A DNA stretch of 64,000 nucleotides from Liolophura sinensis (taxonomy: Eukaryota > Mollusca > Polyplacophora > Chitonida > Chitonidae), in the NCBI RefSeq assembly GCF_032854445.1, contig NC_088304.1:9249704-9313703 (forward strand), given 5' to 3'. The position numbers and the translations under genes are program-made. This document shows positions 1 through 11,239 of the stretch, one piece after another (within the stretch, counting starts at the first letter, position 1; each line of letters opens with the position of its first letter). The notes beneath the pieces are model-generated. The model saw only the letters and a list, made by a program, of their open reading frames with translations, made no database searches and was not told the DNA's origin.

Positions 1-264
1 GATATACACTGGTTAAAATCTTATGGATATCTCTAGATCTGAGTAGTATGAGTGCTATGGTTAAATACACTGCTGTATTGCAGGGATATCTCAGATATAC
101 ACTGGTTAAAATCTTATGGATATCTCTAGATCTGAGTAGCATGAGTGCTATGGTTAAATACACTGCTGTATTGCAGGGATATCTCAGATATACACTGGTT
201 AAAATCGTATGGATATCTCTAGATCTGAGTAGCATGAGTGCTATGGTTAAATACACTGCTGTAT
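1..264 (+). repeat. 93-bp tandem repeat, 3 copies, touching the window edge
   Basis: Units start at 1, 94 and 187 with only a few differences and the third fades at about 264. The array may extend left of the window. Confidence 0.9.
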
Positions 265-591
265 GGCTGGGATGCTTGTGGGTAACAGGATGTTGGACAC
301 ATTGCTGTTTGGCAGTGCTTGAAGACTTTAAAAAAAATACATCTGTATAGCAGTGGCATATCGATATTTGAGTTGTCTTTCGAGTAACTTGAAACTAGAC
401 ATTTTTAGATAGGATAGGTACGCCATTAGACAATGTATACAAATAACCCATGGACCAAATTTGTCATTTTTTATAACAACCGTTATGTTGTAGCTGCTTT
501 CTGCTGTCTGTTGTATGACATTTTGCAGGAGTATGTCATTTGACAACAAGGGAATAGATAAATAGATCTATTTTTATAGTGACATAAATGA

Positions 592-775
592 CCTAAATTT
601 TCGCCCACAAAAGTGCATTTTTGGAGGCAAATAAATGTCACAAAATATTATTTTTGGTGCTGAAACTGACAATTTTCAAGTAGAATATTATCCCATGGTC
701 CAAGCAAACCTCAAAACACTGCTTCTCAGAAGAACTCTGGGAATCAGGAAAAATGGGCAAGTTAGCCTTGGATCA
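592..775 (+). repeat. Dispersed repeat family A, copy 1
   Basis: Begins near TTTCGCCCACAAAAGTGCAT and runs through GGTGCTGAAACT to ATGGGCAAGTTAG. Three more copies lie at 1494-1675, 47776-47970 and about 63290-63440 (reverse). Confidence 0.75.
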
Positions 776-1137
776 TTTAGAGTGGGGTTTTTTTTTCTTT
801 ACATAGGAGCCAGAGTATTTTAAGCCTGTGTATTTTAGGTTGATAAAATGGGAGTTAGTGATAACAATTTAAGGTTAGCTCTTACTTCTGTGTGTATTAA
901 TATTGTTACTCTTGAAAGTGACAGTAGTTACACGTACATACAGCTGTTTAGTGTTAGGATAATTTATTAAAATGTTTATCATCCAGTACCCTATTTTTAC
1001 ATCTGCTCAATGAAGTGCATACCTGTAGTCCAAATGCTCAACACTAACTGATGTATAGAATCAAGCACCCTTTACCATTATTGCTGCTCTAGTCATCTTC
1101 GTATTGGCTCTGAATAAATATTTAAATCAAGGGAGCT

Positions 1138-1409
1138 TCATTTTTGCAATCTGATACATCCCTGCTTGACAGTCGCGTGGCAGTCAATATCATCACTATC
1201 TGACTTGTCTGTCCTTCGCTTGAATAAACCTTTATCCTCAGTGAAAATAAGTTTGTCTTCCCTCAACAAAGCAAGAAACTTTTTTTTAACCGGGCAAAAG
1301 GATTTTTGAAACCTAGAAGCACATTCATCTAGCATATGTTGAGAAATGTTTCTGATAGAATAATATATTGAACTCTCCCTAGCACTTAACAATGTGGAAT
1401 TCATGACAT
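1138..1409 (-). CDS. Candidate terminal exon of an unidentified minus-strand gene
   Basis: A strong 3' splice site (CTCCCTTCAG) opens a 272-nt frame ending TGA at 1140-1138. The translation is non-repetitive and protein-like (SIRNISQHMLDECASRFQKSF, then LFKRRTDKSDSDDID). It needs one base from an upstream exon. No family is recognised. It lies between two copies of the dispersed A-type repeat, so it may instead be part of an old mobile element. Confidence 0.35.
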
Positions 1410-1493
1410 CTGAAGGGAGAACGTTAACCGCCAATGAAGCAATAGGAGATGAGTAACAGTACCGGTAGCCGATCCCTTATATACCTAAATGAA

Positions 1494-1675
1494 CTAAAAT
1501 TTCGCCCACAAAAGTGCATTTTCAGAGGGAAATGTGATAAAATATTATTTTAGGTGCTGAAACTTACATTTAACCAGTAGGATATTAACATACCATCCAA
1601 TCTAACCTTAAAACACTGTCCTATAATCAATAGAACTCTCAAAAACCGGGAAAATGAGCAGGTTTGTCATGGTCG
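1494..1675 (+). repeat. Dispersed repeat family A, copy 2
   Basis: Same order of blocks as the copy at 592-775, with scattered substitutions and small indels. Confidence 0.75.
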
Positions 1676-1680
1676 AAATA

Positions 1681-2684
1681 TTAGGTCATTTACAGTAGTT
1701 GGAACAGGGGAGGTAACAGGTACTCAACTGCGCACGGCACTTTGGCATTTTCCCACAGTATGTGATTCGGTGGTTTACAGGTAAGATAGACCACTTGTGA
1801 TAATTAACATATTACCTCAGGATTCTACAATGTGTGAGTGATATGATATTTACCTCTATTTTGTTGGAATTTAGATAATATATTAATAAAGAACTTTTTG
1901 TTGCAGTGTTTAAATTCAGATGTTTCTATTTATATTTAGAATATTACTTAACATCTGAACTGTGTGAATTTCATTTAGATGCGGGTATGGAAAGGCTTCA
2001 CTAAACTAGTGAGAAGTAATGCGACAAGAATCATTTAGATTTATATTGAAGTAATGATCCTTGAACACTTGTCTCGATTTCCTGAACTCACTTGCCAAAG
2101 GTTGGTGGTTTATCGAAGACACTCCAGTTTCCTTCACCCATAAAACGCACCATCATCGTAAGTGTGAAAAGTTGTGAATATGGCATTGAACAGAAAATAA
2201 ATAATTAAATAAATAAATAAAATGTTATTATACAAATATGTAATGTTGAAAACCATCTATGAAGCAAGTATCGATGGATGTCGGACAGATGTAGACTAGA
2301 TGGATATTATAAATGTTGTGAGGGGGATGAGTTGAAGTGTCTCAACCTACATGGGCCTGTATTGTACAGTAGATTACAAATTTAAAACAAAAAAACATGA
2401 ACATGTATGTCTGAAAACTGCCAAATTAGTTTACATGTACTGCATACGAATGAGATGAAAAATAAACTTGACTTGGCTCTAAATCAAGATTTTCAGTGGT
2501 TTGGGTTTTTTTTTTTTTTTTTTTTTTTCGAATTCAGTGGGAAGTAGCGGTATGACATCACTTGAAGGACCTATAGTCAAATAATTTGGAAGTTCATTTA
2601 TCTGATTCGGCGCTAAGAGGTTATTTCTTTCACGATTTAGTCGAACATATACATTCTGATCTATCAAATCCGCCATACTTTTTA
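1681..2684. other. No gene or named element seen
   Basis: AT-rich sequence with a long T run at about 2507-2528. The open frames here are short and follow low-complexity sequence. Confidence 0.6.
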
Positions 2685-2928
2685 GGGGCCTCCTTGACCT
2701 GGGGGTTAGCGTCCTAGCGCCGAATAATGGCCGCTCACCAGTGGGGTCGTTGTGAGTTCAAGTCCAGCTAGTGTTGACATCCTTTCCGGTCGTATGTGAG
2801 AAGGTTTGTCAGCTACCTGTGGATGGTCGTCAGTTTCCCCATTGTTTCCTCCCGTTGGTTGCCGTTGTATAAGTGGAATATTCTCAAATACCGCGTAAAA
2901 TACCAATAAAAATAAAATAACAAATAAA
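2685..2928 (+). mobile_element. tRNA-derived SINE, diverged but nearly full length
   Basis: Head block GGGGCCTCC, B-box-like GAGTTCAAGTCC, core and tail (GTATAAGTGGAATATTC, then AAATAAA-rich) in the same order as the 4722 copy, with more substitutions. Confidence 0.8.
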
Positions 2929-3192
2929 CTAAATCTAGCTTAGTATGATATCAGCATTATTCTAAACACCTCTAAAGCCATATGTACAAGTAAAACTGAA
3001 TCTAGTTTAGTGTGATATCAGCATTATTTTAAACACCTCTGAAGCCATACGTACAAGTAAAACTGAATCCAGTTTAGTGTGATATCAGCATTATTTTAAA
3101 CACCTCTGAAGCCATACGTACAAGTAAAACTGAATCCAGTTTAGTAAGACACCAGCATTATTTTGTAACACTTCTGAAACCGTACGTACAAG
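2925..3192 (+). repeat. 67-bp tandem repeat, 4 copies
   Basis: Units of about 67 bp start near 2925, 2992, 3059 and 3126, each carrying GATATCAGCATTATT or a close variant. The first and last units are most diverged. Confidence 0.85.
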
Positions 3193-4709
3193 CTGGGGCC
3201 TACATGTTCGCTGCAAAGCAGTACTTTGTACGTGGTATACACATGCGCGGTATAGTTTATGAGTGCCAAGAAATATAAAATTACTTACTAATGTAAGAAG
3301 TTTTTATCATGCGAGACTATGCTTTTTATCTTATAATTTCCAGTCTCAGAACAGGATTAATTTCCTTACAGTTCCGGTCAATGAAATATGACTGAAACAG
3401 TTCAATGAACATCAGAAAAATCATCAGAGTGTTGGCCTAGATAACAAGCTGTTTTACATGTGGATAACAGGGTTACAGTACGAAAGTGTTCACATAACCT
3501 ACCCGTGCTTAAATTTGCAGCACCGTGCCGCAAGCTGGGGTGATTTTGGAGACTCCGGTGAATTCCATCTGCACGAACCGTGTGAAATAGATAAATACAA
3601 TGCTCTACTCCACTGAGATATCATAGCTCTGCTCGAGAACATTGGTGAATTCGGACGTTAATATACTTCTTCTCGTTAATATACAAGAACAAATCACTGT
3701 TTTTGTTTTTGAGATCTTTTAATCATGCCAATATCGGCGTTTTCTTGGAAAGACGTATTTCTATACACTGGGATTCCATCCTGGGCGAAACTTTTTTGTC
3801 AGATCAGAAAGTCAGATAAATTATGTATTCTATTGACTTGATTTGAAATGAAAATCACAATATCTTAAGTAGAAAAGTATTTTGAATCTGTGCAGAAAAC
3901 TTCATAACTAATTGTAGTTTAATTCATTATCGTCTTTTATGGAGTGAATTCGGATACAGAATCCTGCCCTTTCACATTGTCACGCAAGAATAAGAAACGG
4001 AATGGGAATGTTGCATGAAAAGAAATGTTTAAATTTGCACTCGCAGCAGTTACAGAAAAATGCATGGGCTTTCGGAAATTAATAACAGCCAACAATGTGA
4101 AGTTGTCAACACTGGGAAATTAGTAACAGAAACAATGTGAAATCGTCAGCACTAAATGTAAGGGCACTTCGCACGGTGAAAAATACTGTTGCCAAACGGC
4201 AATTCCCAACAATACGGCGAGTGCCGGTTTGACGTGCGCTATACTAGTTTATAGTGTGTCGTATGTATCCAGGTATCTCTTAAATCACTCACGGCCACTG
4301 CCAAAATTGTCTCTCGTCAGTGACACGTATAACACTACAAACCATTCACATCGATATGCTGGAAGTCCACGTCATTGTGAGGAAAATGCAAATGAGAATA
4401 TTTTTTTTCTAATTCATGATGCTAAACTAAAGCTTTTTTATATATAGAGTTCATTGCGTTGCGTGATGTCATAATTAGGCCCGACGAAAAGGCAACATAG
4501 ATTTCACAAAGATACGATCCCAAGGATCTACAGAGAGACAATGTAGTGGATCCTTAAACCATCGTGTAACTCTATAGCCCATTATTGTTCAAAAATGTCC
4601 CAAGGCTTAATACCAGATTTAACTTTAATCCAAGTCTTCAGATTTGTACATGTATTTGGCCTCAAAAATAATTCTATAAAGTAATTCTATATCTAAAGTA
4701 TATTAGATA
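3193..4709. other. No gene or named element seen
   Basis: Ordinary AT-rich sequence with no protein-like exon. It includes a local duplication of a short AACAATGTGAA block near 4090-4145. Confidence 0.6.
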
Positions 4710-5002
4710 TAAACTAAATCTGGGGGCCTCCGTGGCTCAGTTGGTTAGCGCGCTAGCGCAGCGTTATGACCCAGGAGTCTCTCACCAATGCGGTCGCTGT
4801 GAGTTCAAGTTCAGCTCATGCTGGCATCCTCTCCGGCCGTACGTGGGAAGGTTTGACAGCAACCTGCGGATGGCCGTGGGTTTCCCCCCGGGCTCTGCCC
4901 GGTTTCCACCCACCATAATGCTGGCCGCCGTAGTATACGTGAAATATTCTTGAGTACGGCGTAAAACACCAATCAAATAAATAAATAAATAAACTAAATC
5001 TG
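4710..5002 (+). mobile_element. Full-length tRNA-derived SINE with target-site duplication
   Basis: A box TGGCTCAGTTGG (4733-4744) matches the RNA polymerase III consensus. A B-box-like GAGTTCAAG follows, then the core GGGTTTCCCCCCGGGCTCTG resembling the V-SINE domain, then GAAATATTCTTGAGTACGGC and an (AATA)n tail. The 12-13 bp direct repeat AAACTAAATCTG flanks it at about 4711-4722 and 4991-5002, which proves retrotransposition and fixes the ends. It is the best reference copy in the window. Confidence 0.93.
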
Positions 5003-5410
5003 CTGTTCTTCATCTGGTCTCTGTGCAACTGTATTGGTTGCTGGGTTTTGATAAAATCGTAAATATATGTTATGACTTAATACCAGTATTAGCTAATACA
5101 CTTTTGAACAAACGGTTCCAGATTAATAACAGGCTGAAGCTAGTGCAACATTATTTGAGTCTTCATAGAAGTCTGCGCAAACGCTGTCGACCGTTTATTA
5201 TCAATATTAAATATAAAACACTAAAGTAGATAGTGAAACCAGAGCTGCGACGACAGCGTGACTTTTGGGAAATGGTCACACCGTAACCTGTGCAATTCAG
5301 TTTCTTGTCAATTTTTCATACATAGAAAAAGTGATGGAATTGATCGGCTTTCTCAGTAAATAACCGAGTGCTTACTTGCCGCGAAATACACTGTAGCATC
5401 TATTCTGAAT
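5003..5410. other. No gene or named element seen
   Basis: Short open frames only, with no splice-supported exon or repeat recognised. Confidence 0.5.
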
Positions 5411-5849
5411 CATACTAAATATCCCAGTATAAAGGTCCAACTGCCTATGCAATATACCAAATGCCCAAGTATAAATGTCCAGTTGTCTATGCAATTATAC
5501 CAATGTCCCAGTATAAAGGTCAAATTGTCTATGCAATATACCAAATGTGCCAGTATAAAGATCCAATTGTGTATGCAATCTACCAAATGTTCCCAGTATA
5601 AAGGTCCAATTGTCTATGCAATATACCAAATGTGCCAGTATAAAGGTCCAATTGTGTATGCAATATACCAAATGTTTCCAAAACAAAGGTCTAATTCTCT
5701 GTGCAATATACATGTACCATATGTCTCAGTATAAATGTCCAGTTCTCTATGCAATATACCATATGTCTCAGTATAAATGTCCAATTGCCTATGCAATGCA
5801 CCAAATGCCCCTGTCCAATTGCGTATGCAATATAAGAAATGTCCCAGTA
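5411..5849 (+). repeat. 42-bp degenerate tandem repeat, about 10 copies
   Basis: The unit contains TATGCAATATACCAAATGT and CCAGTATAAAGGTCCAATTG. Copies differ at many sites with small indels. The period is a multiple of three, so open frames appear on both strands as a by-product. Confidence 0.9.
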
Positions 5850-6422
5850 TCAACAAAATAAAAGATCACAGCAAAGATGGCTAACGTTGGTCTGCACGTA
5901 ACCGATGAAATCCGGCCTGTTTTCAATTTACATCAGTTAGGGTATTAATGAATACCGGTATGTCAATAAATAAATAAATAAATAAATAAATAATCCTAGC
6001 CGTTCATGTGAATCCTTCAATAGTGTGACACCTTGCACAGCGCCTAGCACCATGAATTATACCAAATGTCTCCCTTAAATTTTGCCATTTTCTCAGTACT
6101 CCGCCTTTCAACCATGCGTGTACAAGGGCGTGGCTTGGTTCATGTGACCATTTTAGAACTACCATATACTGTCGTCGCTGCTCTGGTTTTACTCTCTATG
6201 CTGTAAGCCTTTTCTGTTAGTAAGCAGGCCATGGCGGTGATGTGTCTGTTTTTCATGAGAACCTTGCAGCGATTTCCACAAATGGATGGAGTCACTTCGT
6301 GAATGGAGTCACTTCGTGAATGTCAGACCCACTATTAAAAGGGACGCAAACCAGGATAAACAGGAGTTTCACCTGAACATAAAAAGCATTTCCTCACCAT
6401 GAGATCCTAGATTGAGACGTGC

Positions 6423-6485
<63 letters not shown>

Positions 6486-6495
6486 TATATATAAT

Positions 6496-6529
<34 letters not shown>

Positions 6530-7019
6530 CAATGTTATATAATTATAATACAGATAATAAATATGATATAAAATGATCGTTACTAAATAAATAACGTTCC
6601 CTTCATATAATGGCTAGCGTTTGATTCACTTTGTGCCGAAGGACTGATTTCTTGTACTTAACACTTTTTAGGTATCATCCGTTTGAAATCATATTGCGTG
6701 AGTTCTGTTCGCGTAAGAATGCCCGTGAGACCTTGATATCATAATATTATGGAGTCTGAAGTCAACTATTTATTCCTACAATTTTGGTTGATGAAATGAA
6801 GTGAAATTGGACATCACCATAAAGACCAGAACGACGTTACCAATATATTTTAACACTCTAGACGTTGCACAACAATCATTTTTGACGATAGGTCGCGGTC
6901 CTGCTTCACACTAACCCCAGCTTACGGATAAAAACTATGCTGCCTACCCATTCCGCAGTCATGACAGTATGACACACAGGTATATTACACTGAACGTATG
7001 TCCATGTATATAAATTTGG
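5850..7019. repeat. AT-rich spacer with (TA)n microsatellite
   Basis: An interrupted TA repeat occupies about 6424-6528 and a short (AAAT)n lies near 5965-5992. Otherwise nothing recognised. Confidence 0.7.
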
Positions 7020-7318
7020 ATTTTTACGTCGTACTCATCAACTTTTCACGGTCGCTGTGAGTTCAAGTCCAGCTTATGCTGGCTTCCTCTCCGGCCGTAC
7101 GTGGGAAGGTCCGCAGCAACCTGCGGATGGTCGTGGGTTTCCCCAGGGCTCTGCCCGGTTTCTTCCCACCATAATGCTGACCGCCGTCGTATAAGTGAAA
7201 TATAATGCTGACCGCCGTCGTATAAGTGAAATATTCTTGAGTACGGCGTTGGTACTTGGTGAGAGGCTCCTGGGTCATTACGCTGCGCTAGCGAGATAAC
7301 CGACTGAGCCAGAATCAT
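7020..7318 (+). mobile_element. Rearranged SINE: inverted tail, forward body, inverted head
   Basis: 7021-7037 is the tail motif (GAGTACGACGTAAA) in reverse. 7049-7247 is the SINE body forward from CGGTCGCTGTGAG to GAGTACGGCG, with a 31-bp tandem duplication (7171-7201 and 7202-7232). 7250-7315 is the tRNA-like head in reverse. The head stops exactly where the body begins in an intact copy. Confidence 0.85.
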
Positions 7319-7373
7319 GAAAAAATGTATGTCGATGACAGCAGACATGACACCCCACCCAGTCACATTATAC

Positions 7374-7480
7374 TGCCACCGGGCCGACCAGTCCTGTTTC
7401 CTAGCTATATAACCGAGCGACAAGCGAGTCAGCTACAAGTACCATTCTTTAAGGTCTTAAGTATCACCCGTTCCAAGTCT
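7374..7480 (-). repeat. Dispersed repeat family B, partial copy
   Basis: Shares CGACAAGCGAG, CAGCTACA and TTTAAGGTCTTA blocks with the reverse complement of the copy at 53985-54264. Boundaries approximate. Confidence 0.5.
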
Positions 7481-8458
7481 CTCGACTGCGAAACGGACGC
7501 TCTTTCTACTATGAGGTGTATTACACTGAAGCTAGACTCAGCTGGGTGATATTTAACTTACAGATGAAGTATAAAATCATATCATCCCCTTATCGTAATT
7601 CATCGTAATTTATGGTTTCTGTCCCAGGCATTCCAAAATGCGGTAGTGAAAACGATATGAGGCTATTTGTATTTGTAATATTCCACAGGAAACAAAATAG
7701 CATTAGACCCAAAACTGGGTTTAACTGTTTAAACTGTTTTATCTGTTTAACTGAGAGCTATAACCAATGTACCTTGGTAACTTGGTTCAGGTACTTCCTT
7801 TGTTTAGGGCGTGACGGTGAGTTTTGATAAATATTTACTCCACTGCCAACTAGAAATTGTCCGGAAGCCAACGGAGACTCGCCGAGTACCGCCGGGCACT
7901 CTCCACAGGCCACTGGAAGCTCTCCAGACAACTCCGAACACACTTCAGATACTTCTGAACTCTCTTCAGAGATCATCGGAAGTGACACACATCGCTTTCT
8001 CAAAGAGACGTCCGAGGGCCTACAATTCAAACAAGCTCAGATGTTTTAAAGAAATCTCTAATTAATGATTCAAAATCATGCAGTATGGGGCCAACATGGC
8101 CTCGGAGTGAGCGTGATAGCGTAGCACAATGACTCTCGTTCTGTCAAGTCTTTCCTTTAACGAAGAAAGCATATAATATGCATATAAATCGCCATATCAC
8201 TTTCGAGATCTGTAAGAGGTTTATCTCAAACGTAACTATAATCTATGTACAGGTAAGCATATAATTTAGAATAGCGGCTGAAGCATTGTATTTCTGAAAA
8301 GCAAATTTTTTATTTATTTATTTTTTTTTAGAATTTTGGGTTTCACCTTAGAAAGATTTAAAGTTGGATAAAATACAGTGGCCTTTTCTGACCATATTTA
8401 AGTATTATAACGTTACAGCACTTTCTTCATCTATTATTTGTGTGCCGCACGGAACGTT

Positions 8459-8718
8459 GGCGTTTAACGTCGTGCTTAACAATTTTTCAGTCATACGACG
8501 AAGAAGGAATCCTTAGAGTTCATGTAATGTTCCTCCTTGTTGCAGGACGGATTTCCACCTCTCTTTTATCTAGTGCTGCTTCACTGAGACGCCTTACCGA
8601 AGGCAAGTAAGCTGCCCCGCCCGAGCCATTATACCGATACGGGTCAACCAGTCATTGGACCTTCCCCTTCATGCGGAACACCAAGTGAGGAAGTTACAAC
8701 TTCCTCTTCTAACGGAAC
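8459..8718 (-). repeat. Dispersed repeat family B, full copy (reverse)
   Basis: Its reverse complement matches 53985-54264 across GACCCGTATCGGTATAATGG, CACTAGATAAAAGAG, AATCCGTCCTGCAAC and GAGGAACATTACATG. This is a non-autonomous interspersed element. No coding capacity is visible. Confidence 0.8.
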
Positions 8719-9010
8719 GTTTTGAAAAACATATCTAATCTGTGAAATAATCTTTCAAGATAATTCAAATAACTTTTATAATATTCGCTTTAAATAATGT
8801 GAAACATTTGTGGACAACATAATCTTAAAAACACACCACAGATAGTAATCGCTTTTGAGCAATTTCTTGGTAAGAAAAGTTATACATAAGGTTTACATAA
8901 AACTTGTATATTACATACCGGTATTCTATTATTGTATTTCTGGACGCAGTTCTTGGTTGCGATAGCTTTAAGTCACCCATTATTTTTTAGTTAAAGTCTC
9001 TATACCTTAC

Positions 9011-9430
9011 TTTCCGATCGCCTAAATCGGACAACTCCCAGAATTCCAGTTCATCTTCCCACTGTTCTAAGCAAAAGTTTGCATTCATCTGGAGCCTTCC
9101 ACATCGGTAGAAATCTAAGACGGCGGGAAAAAACCTCGGATCTCTGTCAAAGAAATACCCGGAAGAATTGGTTGATTCACAGTCTAAACCTTGCTGGCCG
9201 ATTTTGCCAAGACGCCCACGGCTACATTGGTATAACAGCTCCCGCTTGCAACGGAACTTTACTCCACCGACGTTGAGAGTAATGATACTACTTCCTGTTG
9301 AAGTTCTTGCGCCGCCTCTTAAATCGTCAAACTTGGTGGCTTTCCCGTCAGTAACTCTTTGGACAGGCGACGCCGTTTGGACTTGCGACGCCATTTGTTT
9401 TGCTTGTAAAGCCACTGACGTTGAACACAT
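9011..9430 (-). CDS. First coding exon of a voltage-gated K+ channel-type protein (T1/BTB domain)
   Basis: Residues 1-45 are an unstructured leader and about 46-140 are a potassium-channel tetramerisation (T1, BTB/POZ-like) domain: IITLNVGGVKFRC, FFDRDPRFFPAVLDFYRCGRLQ, C-x(n)-ELEFW. The FFDR and ELxFW wording fits Kv channels better than KCTD proteins. The His of the T1 zinc site of Kv2-4 channels is Gln here (GRLQ) and the CC pair is not in this exon. ATG at 9430 follows an in-frame TGA at 9442-9440. The open frame runs to TAA at 8987, but a good donor (AAA then GTAAGG) after residue 140 suggests the exon ends at 9011. No S1-S6 or pore exon was found on this strand to position 1, so the rest probably lies beyond the left edge. 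Confidence 0.75.
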
Positions 9431-11094
9431 TACAACTTTTCAAAGTTTTAACTTCAACAAGCACCTGATACTCAACTGTATCAACCTAAGCAGGCCTACA
9501 TCCACATGTACCCCACACTGACAAGAAAACATCCACCGGTGGACGATGTGTGCGTTTATAGGCCTATTCGCTGTGCAGTGTGTTTCACGCGCGCCATACA
9601 TCGCATTCACAACCAATGCGATCAGTTACGATACATTTATTACACATATTTCCAATATGTAATCTATGTAATCCATCGCTATAGGCAAAGTGGCCAAATA
9701 TAAAAACCTGCATATAGGCTATAAACGTATGCGATGACATGCGGACGTCCAAATTTATGCGTCTAGGAAATATGTGACCTTTTGAAAACAAATGAAGTAG
9801 TCATCTCCCAAGCTGTCAATGCCCATGGTGCCTTGCAAATTGCTTTGTTTCGAATGTAGGCCCTTGGACTGCTGGTTCAGCGAAGCAGCAATATGTTAAG
9901 GTTAAATGTCCAGCGTTTCAGAAGATTTCCCTCGTGTAGAACGTCGCTCTCTGGAAATTCCCTGAAACTCGTTCTCGCATGCCCTAAACTGGAACATATA
10001 CATGTATTGTCATTTATATACATGTATAGTCAATTAACCGGACTAACACAAGCAGCATTCACATGCATCATGATCCTGAACGAATTCCAACCGTTCTTTC
10101 CGGTATAGCCTGGATTTGAAGGTCATTTTCTGGGCGCAATCATATGGCCTTGTGGTTTAAGGTGCTTACATTTCAGTTACTTTAGGGCTTCGAAGCACGG
10201 GTTCAGAGCTAGCCTATCTAGATCGACCGAGTGCTATCTTAAAGTTGTGACCACCATCTAGATCCCCTAGGTGAGAGTATATTTCAGGAAAGGGAAATTG
10301 TAAATTCCCACCGTGTTTAATGTTCGCGCATGTTGTTTAGGTTATAAATTAATAACTGGTCGACGAAAGCTCGCGTGAACGTCAATTTGCTTAGTGTACC
10401 GTTCGTTATAAACCGCCCGCTTTTTCAAAACTGGTTTAAGACTTAATCCCAAATTTAACTTTAAGGCATGTCTTCAATTTTGTACTTAGCCTAAAAAAAA
10501 TGTAACATTATGTTAAATATGAACAAAAACTGCTGCTGTTGTAGTTTGACTGCATTGGCTGCATTTACTGTTGAGGTAAAAATTTAAATATAAAATAGGA
10601 CTTAATACCAGTATTATAGAAAGTAATAAACTTTCGGTCAGCTGGGCCCTGGTCTTCCACTAATACGGTGTGCATATATGCATATCTGTACACCAGGTGT
10701 GGTTAGGATTTATTTTGCCAAAAGGGCGAGGTTTTCCCCTCAAAGCTCTAAATTTCCTCCAACCGTACACCTGCTCCATCATTTAAATTTTAAGATCCTT
10801 TGGTATGCATGGTGTTAAATGATCAAACAATGCAAGGGCAATTTCCGCTAGGATCAAGCATTCTGGAAGCTTCGAGAAAGCAATGTACGTCCGATATATA
10901 TCTGATCAGTCAGAATAATGTTTGTGTCAATATCCATAACATAAAAAGGATTTATTTGATTGGAGATTTACGTTGTACTCAAGAATATTTCACCTATACG
11001 ACGGCGGTCAGCATTATGGTGTTAGAATGGCAAGGGCCGTAATAAAAAAGGAAACGAAAATTCGAAAATAGAAGAAACGAAGATTTTGGTCCGT
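9431..11094. other. Spacer upstream of the T1-domain exon
   Basis: Expected to hold the promoter and 5' leader of the K+ channel-type gene on its left side. A reverse fragment of the SINE tail lies at 10964-11026. No other exon is seen. Confidence 0.5.
10964..11026 (-). mobile_element. SINE tail fragment (reverse)
   Basis: Reads as the reverse complement of CATAATGCTGACCGCCGTCG followed by GTGAAATATTCTTGAGTAC. It is the only clear minus-strand SINE copy outside the rearranged one. Confidence 0.8.
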
Positions 11095-11239
11095 TGGCCA
11101 CTTTCACAGAACTTCGTAAATCAGTTTTTGTAGCTTTATCTTGTACATGACGTCGCCTTAGGGAACTATAACCTAGACCAGGTCTTTTACCAAAAGTTAC
11201 GAATTTACAAGACAACGAAATTTTGTGAATGTGAGCCCT
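11095..11239 (+). mobile_element. MITE-like fold-back element, copy 1
   Basis: Starts GGCCACTTTCACAGAACTTC and ends with the imperfect inverse (GAAATTTTGTGAATGTGAGCC), with GACGTCGCCTTA in the middle. It is related to 18461-18595. Confidence 0.6.

Noticed and set aside
4733-4810. tRNA gene
   Set aside because: A and B box-like sequences are present, but the copy sits at the head of a SINE with a target duplication and lacks a foldable acceptor stem and anticodon arm.
5447-5861. ORFs over the 42-bp repeat at 5411-5849
   Set aside because: By-product of the repeat period; frames break with indels and differ between strands.
7758-8065. Ser-rich frames on both strands near 7845-7990
   Set aside because: Overlapping open frames in opposite directions over a locally repetitive segment, with no family or splice support.
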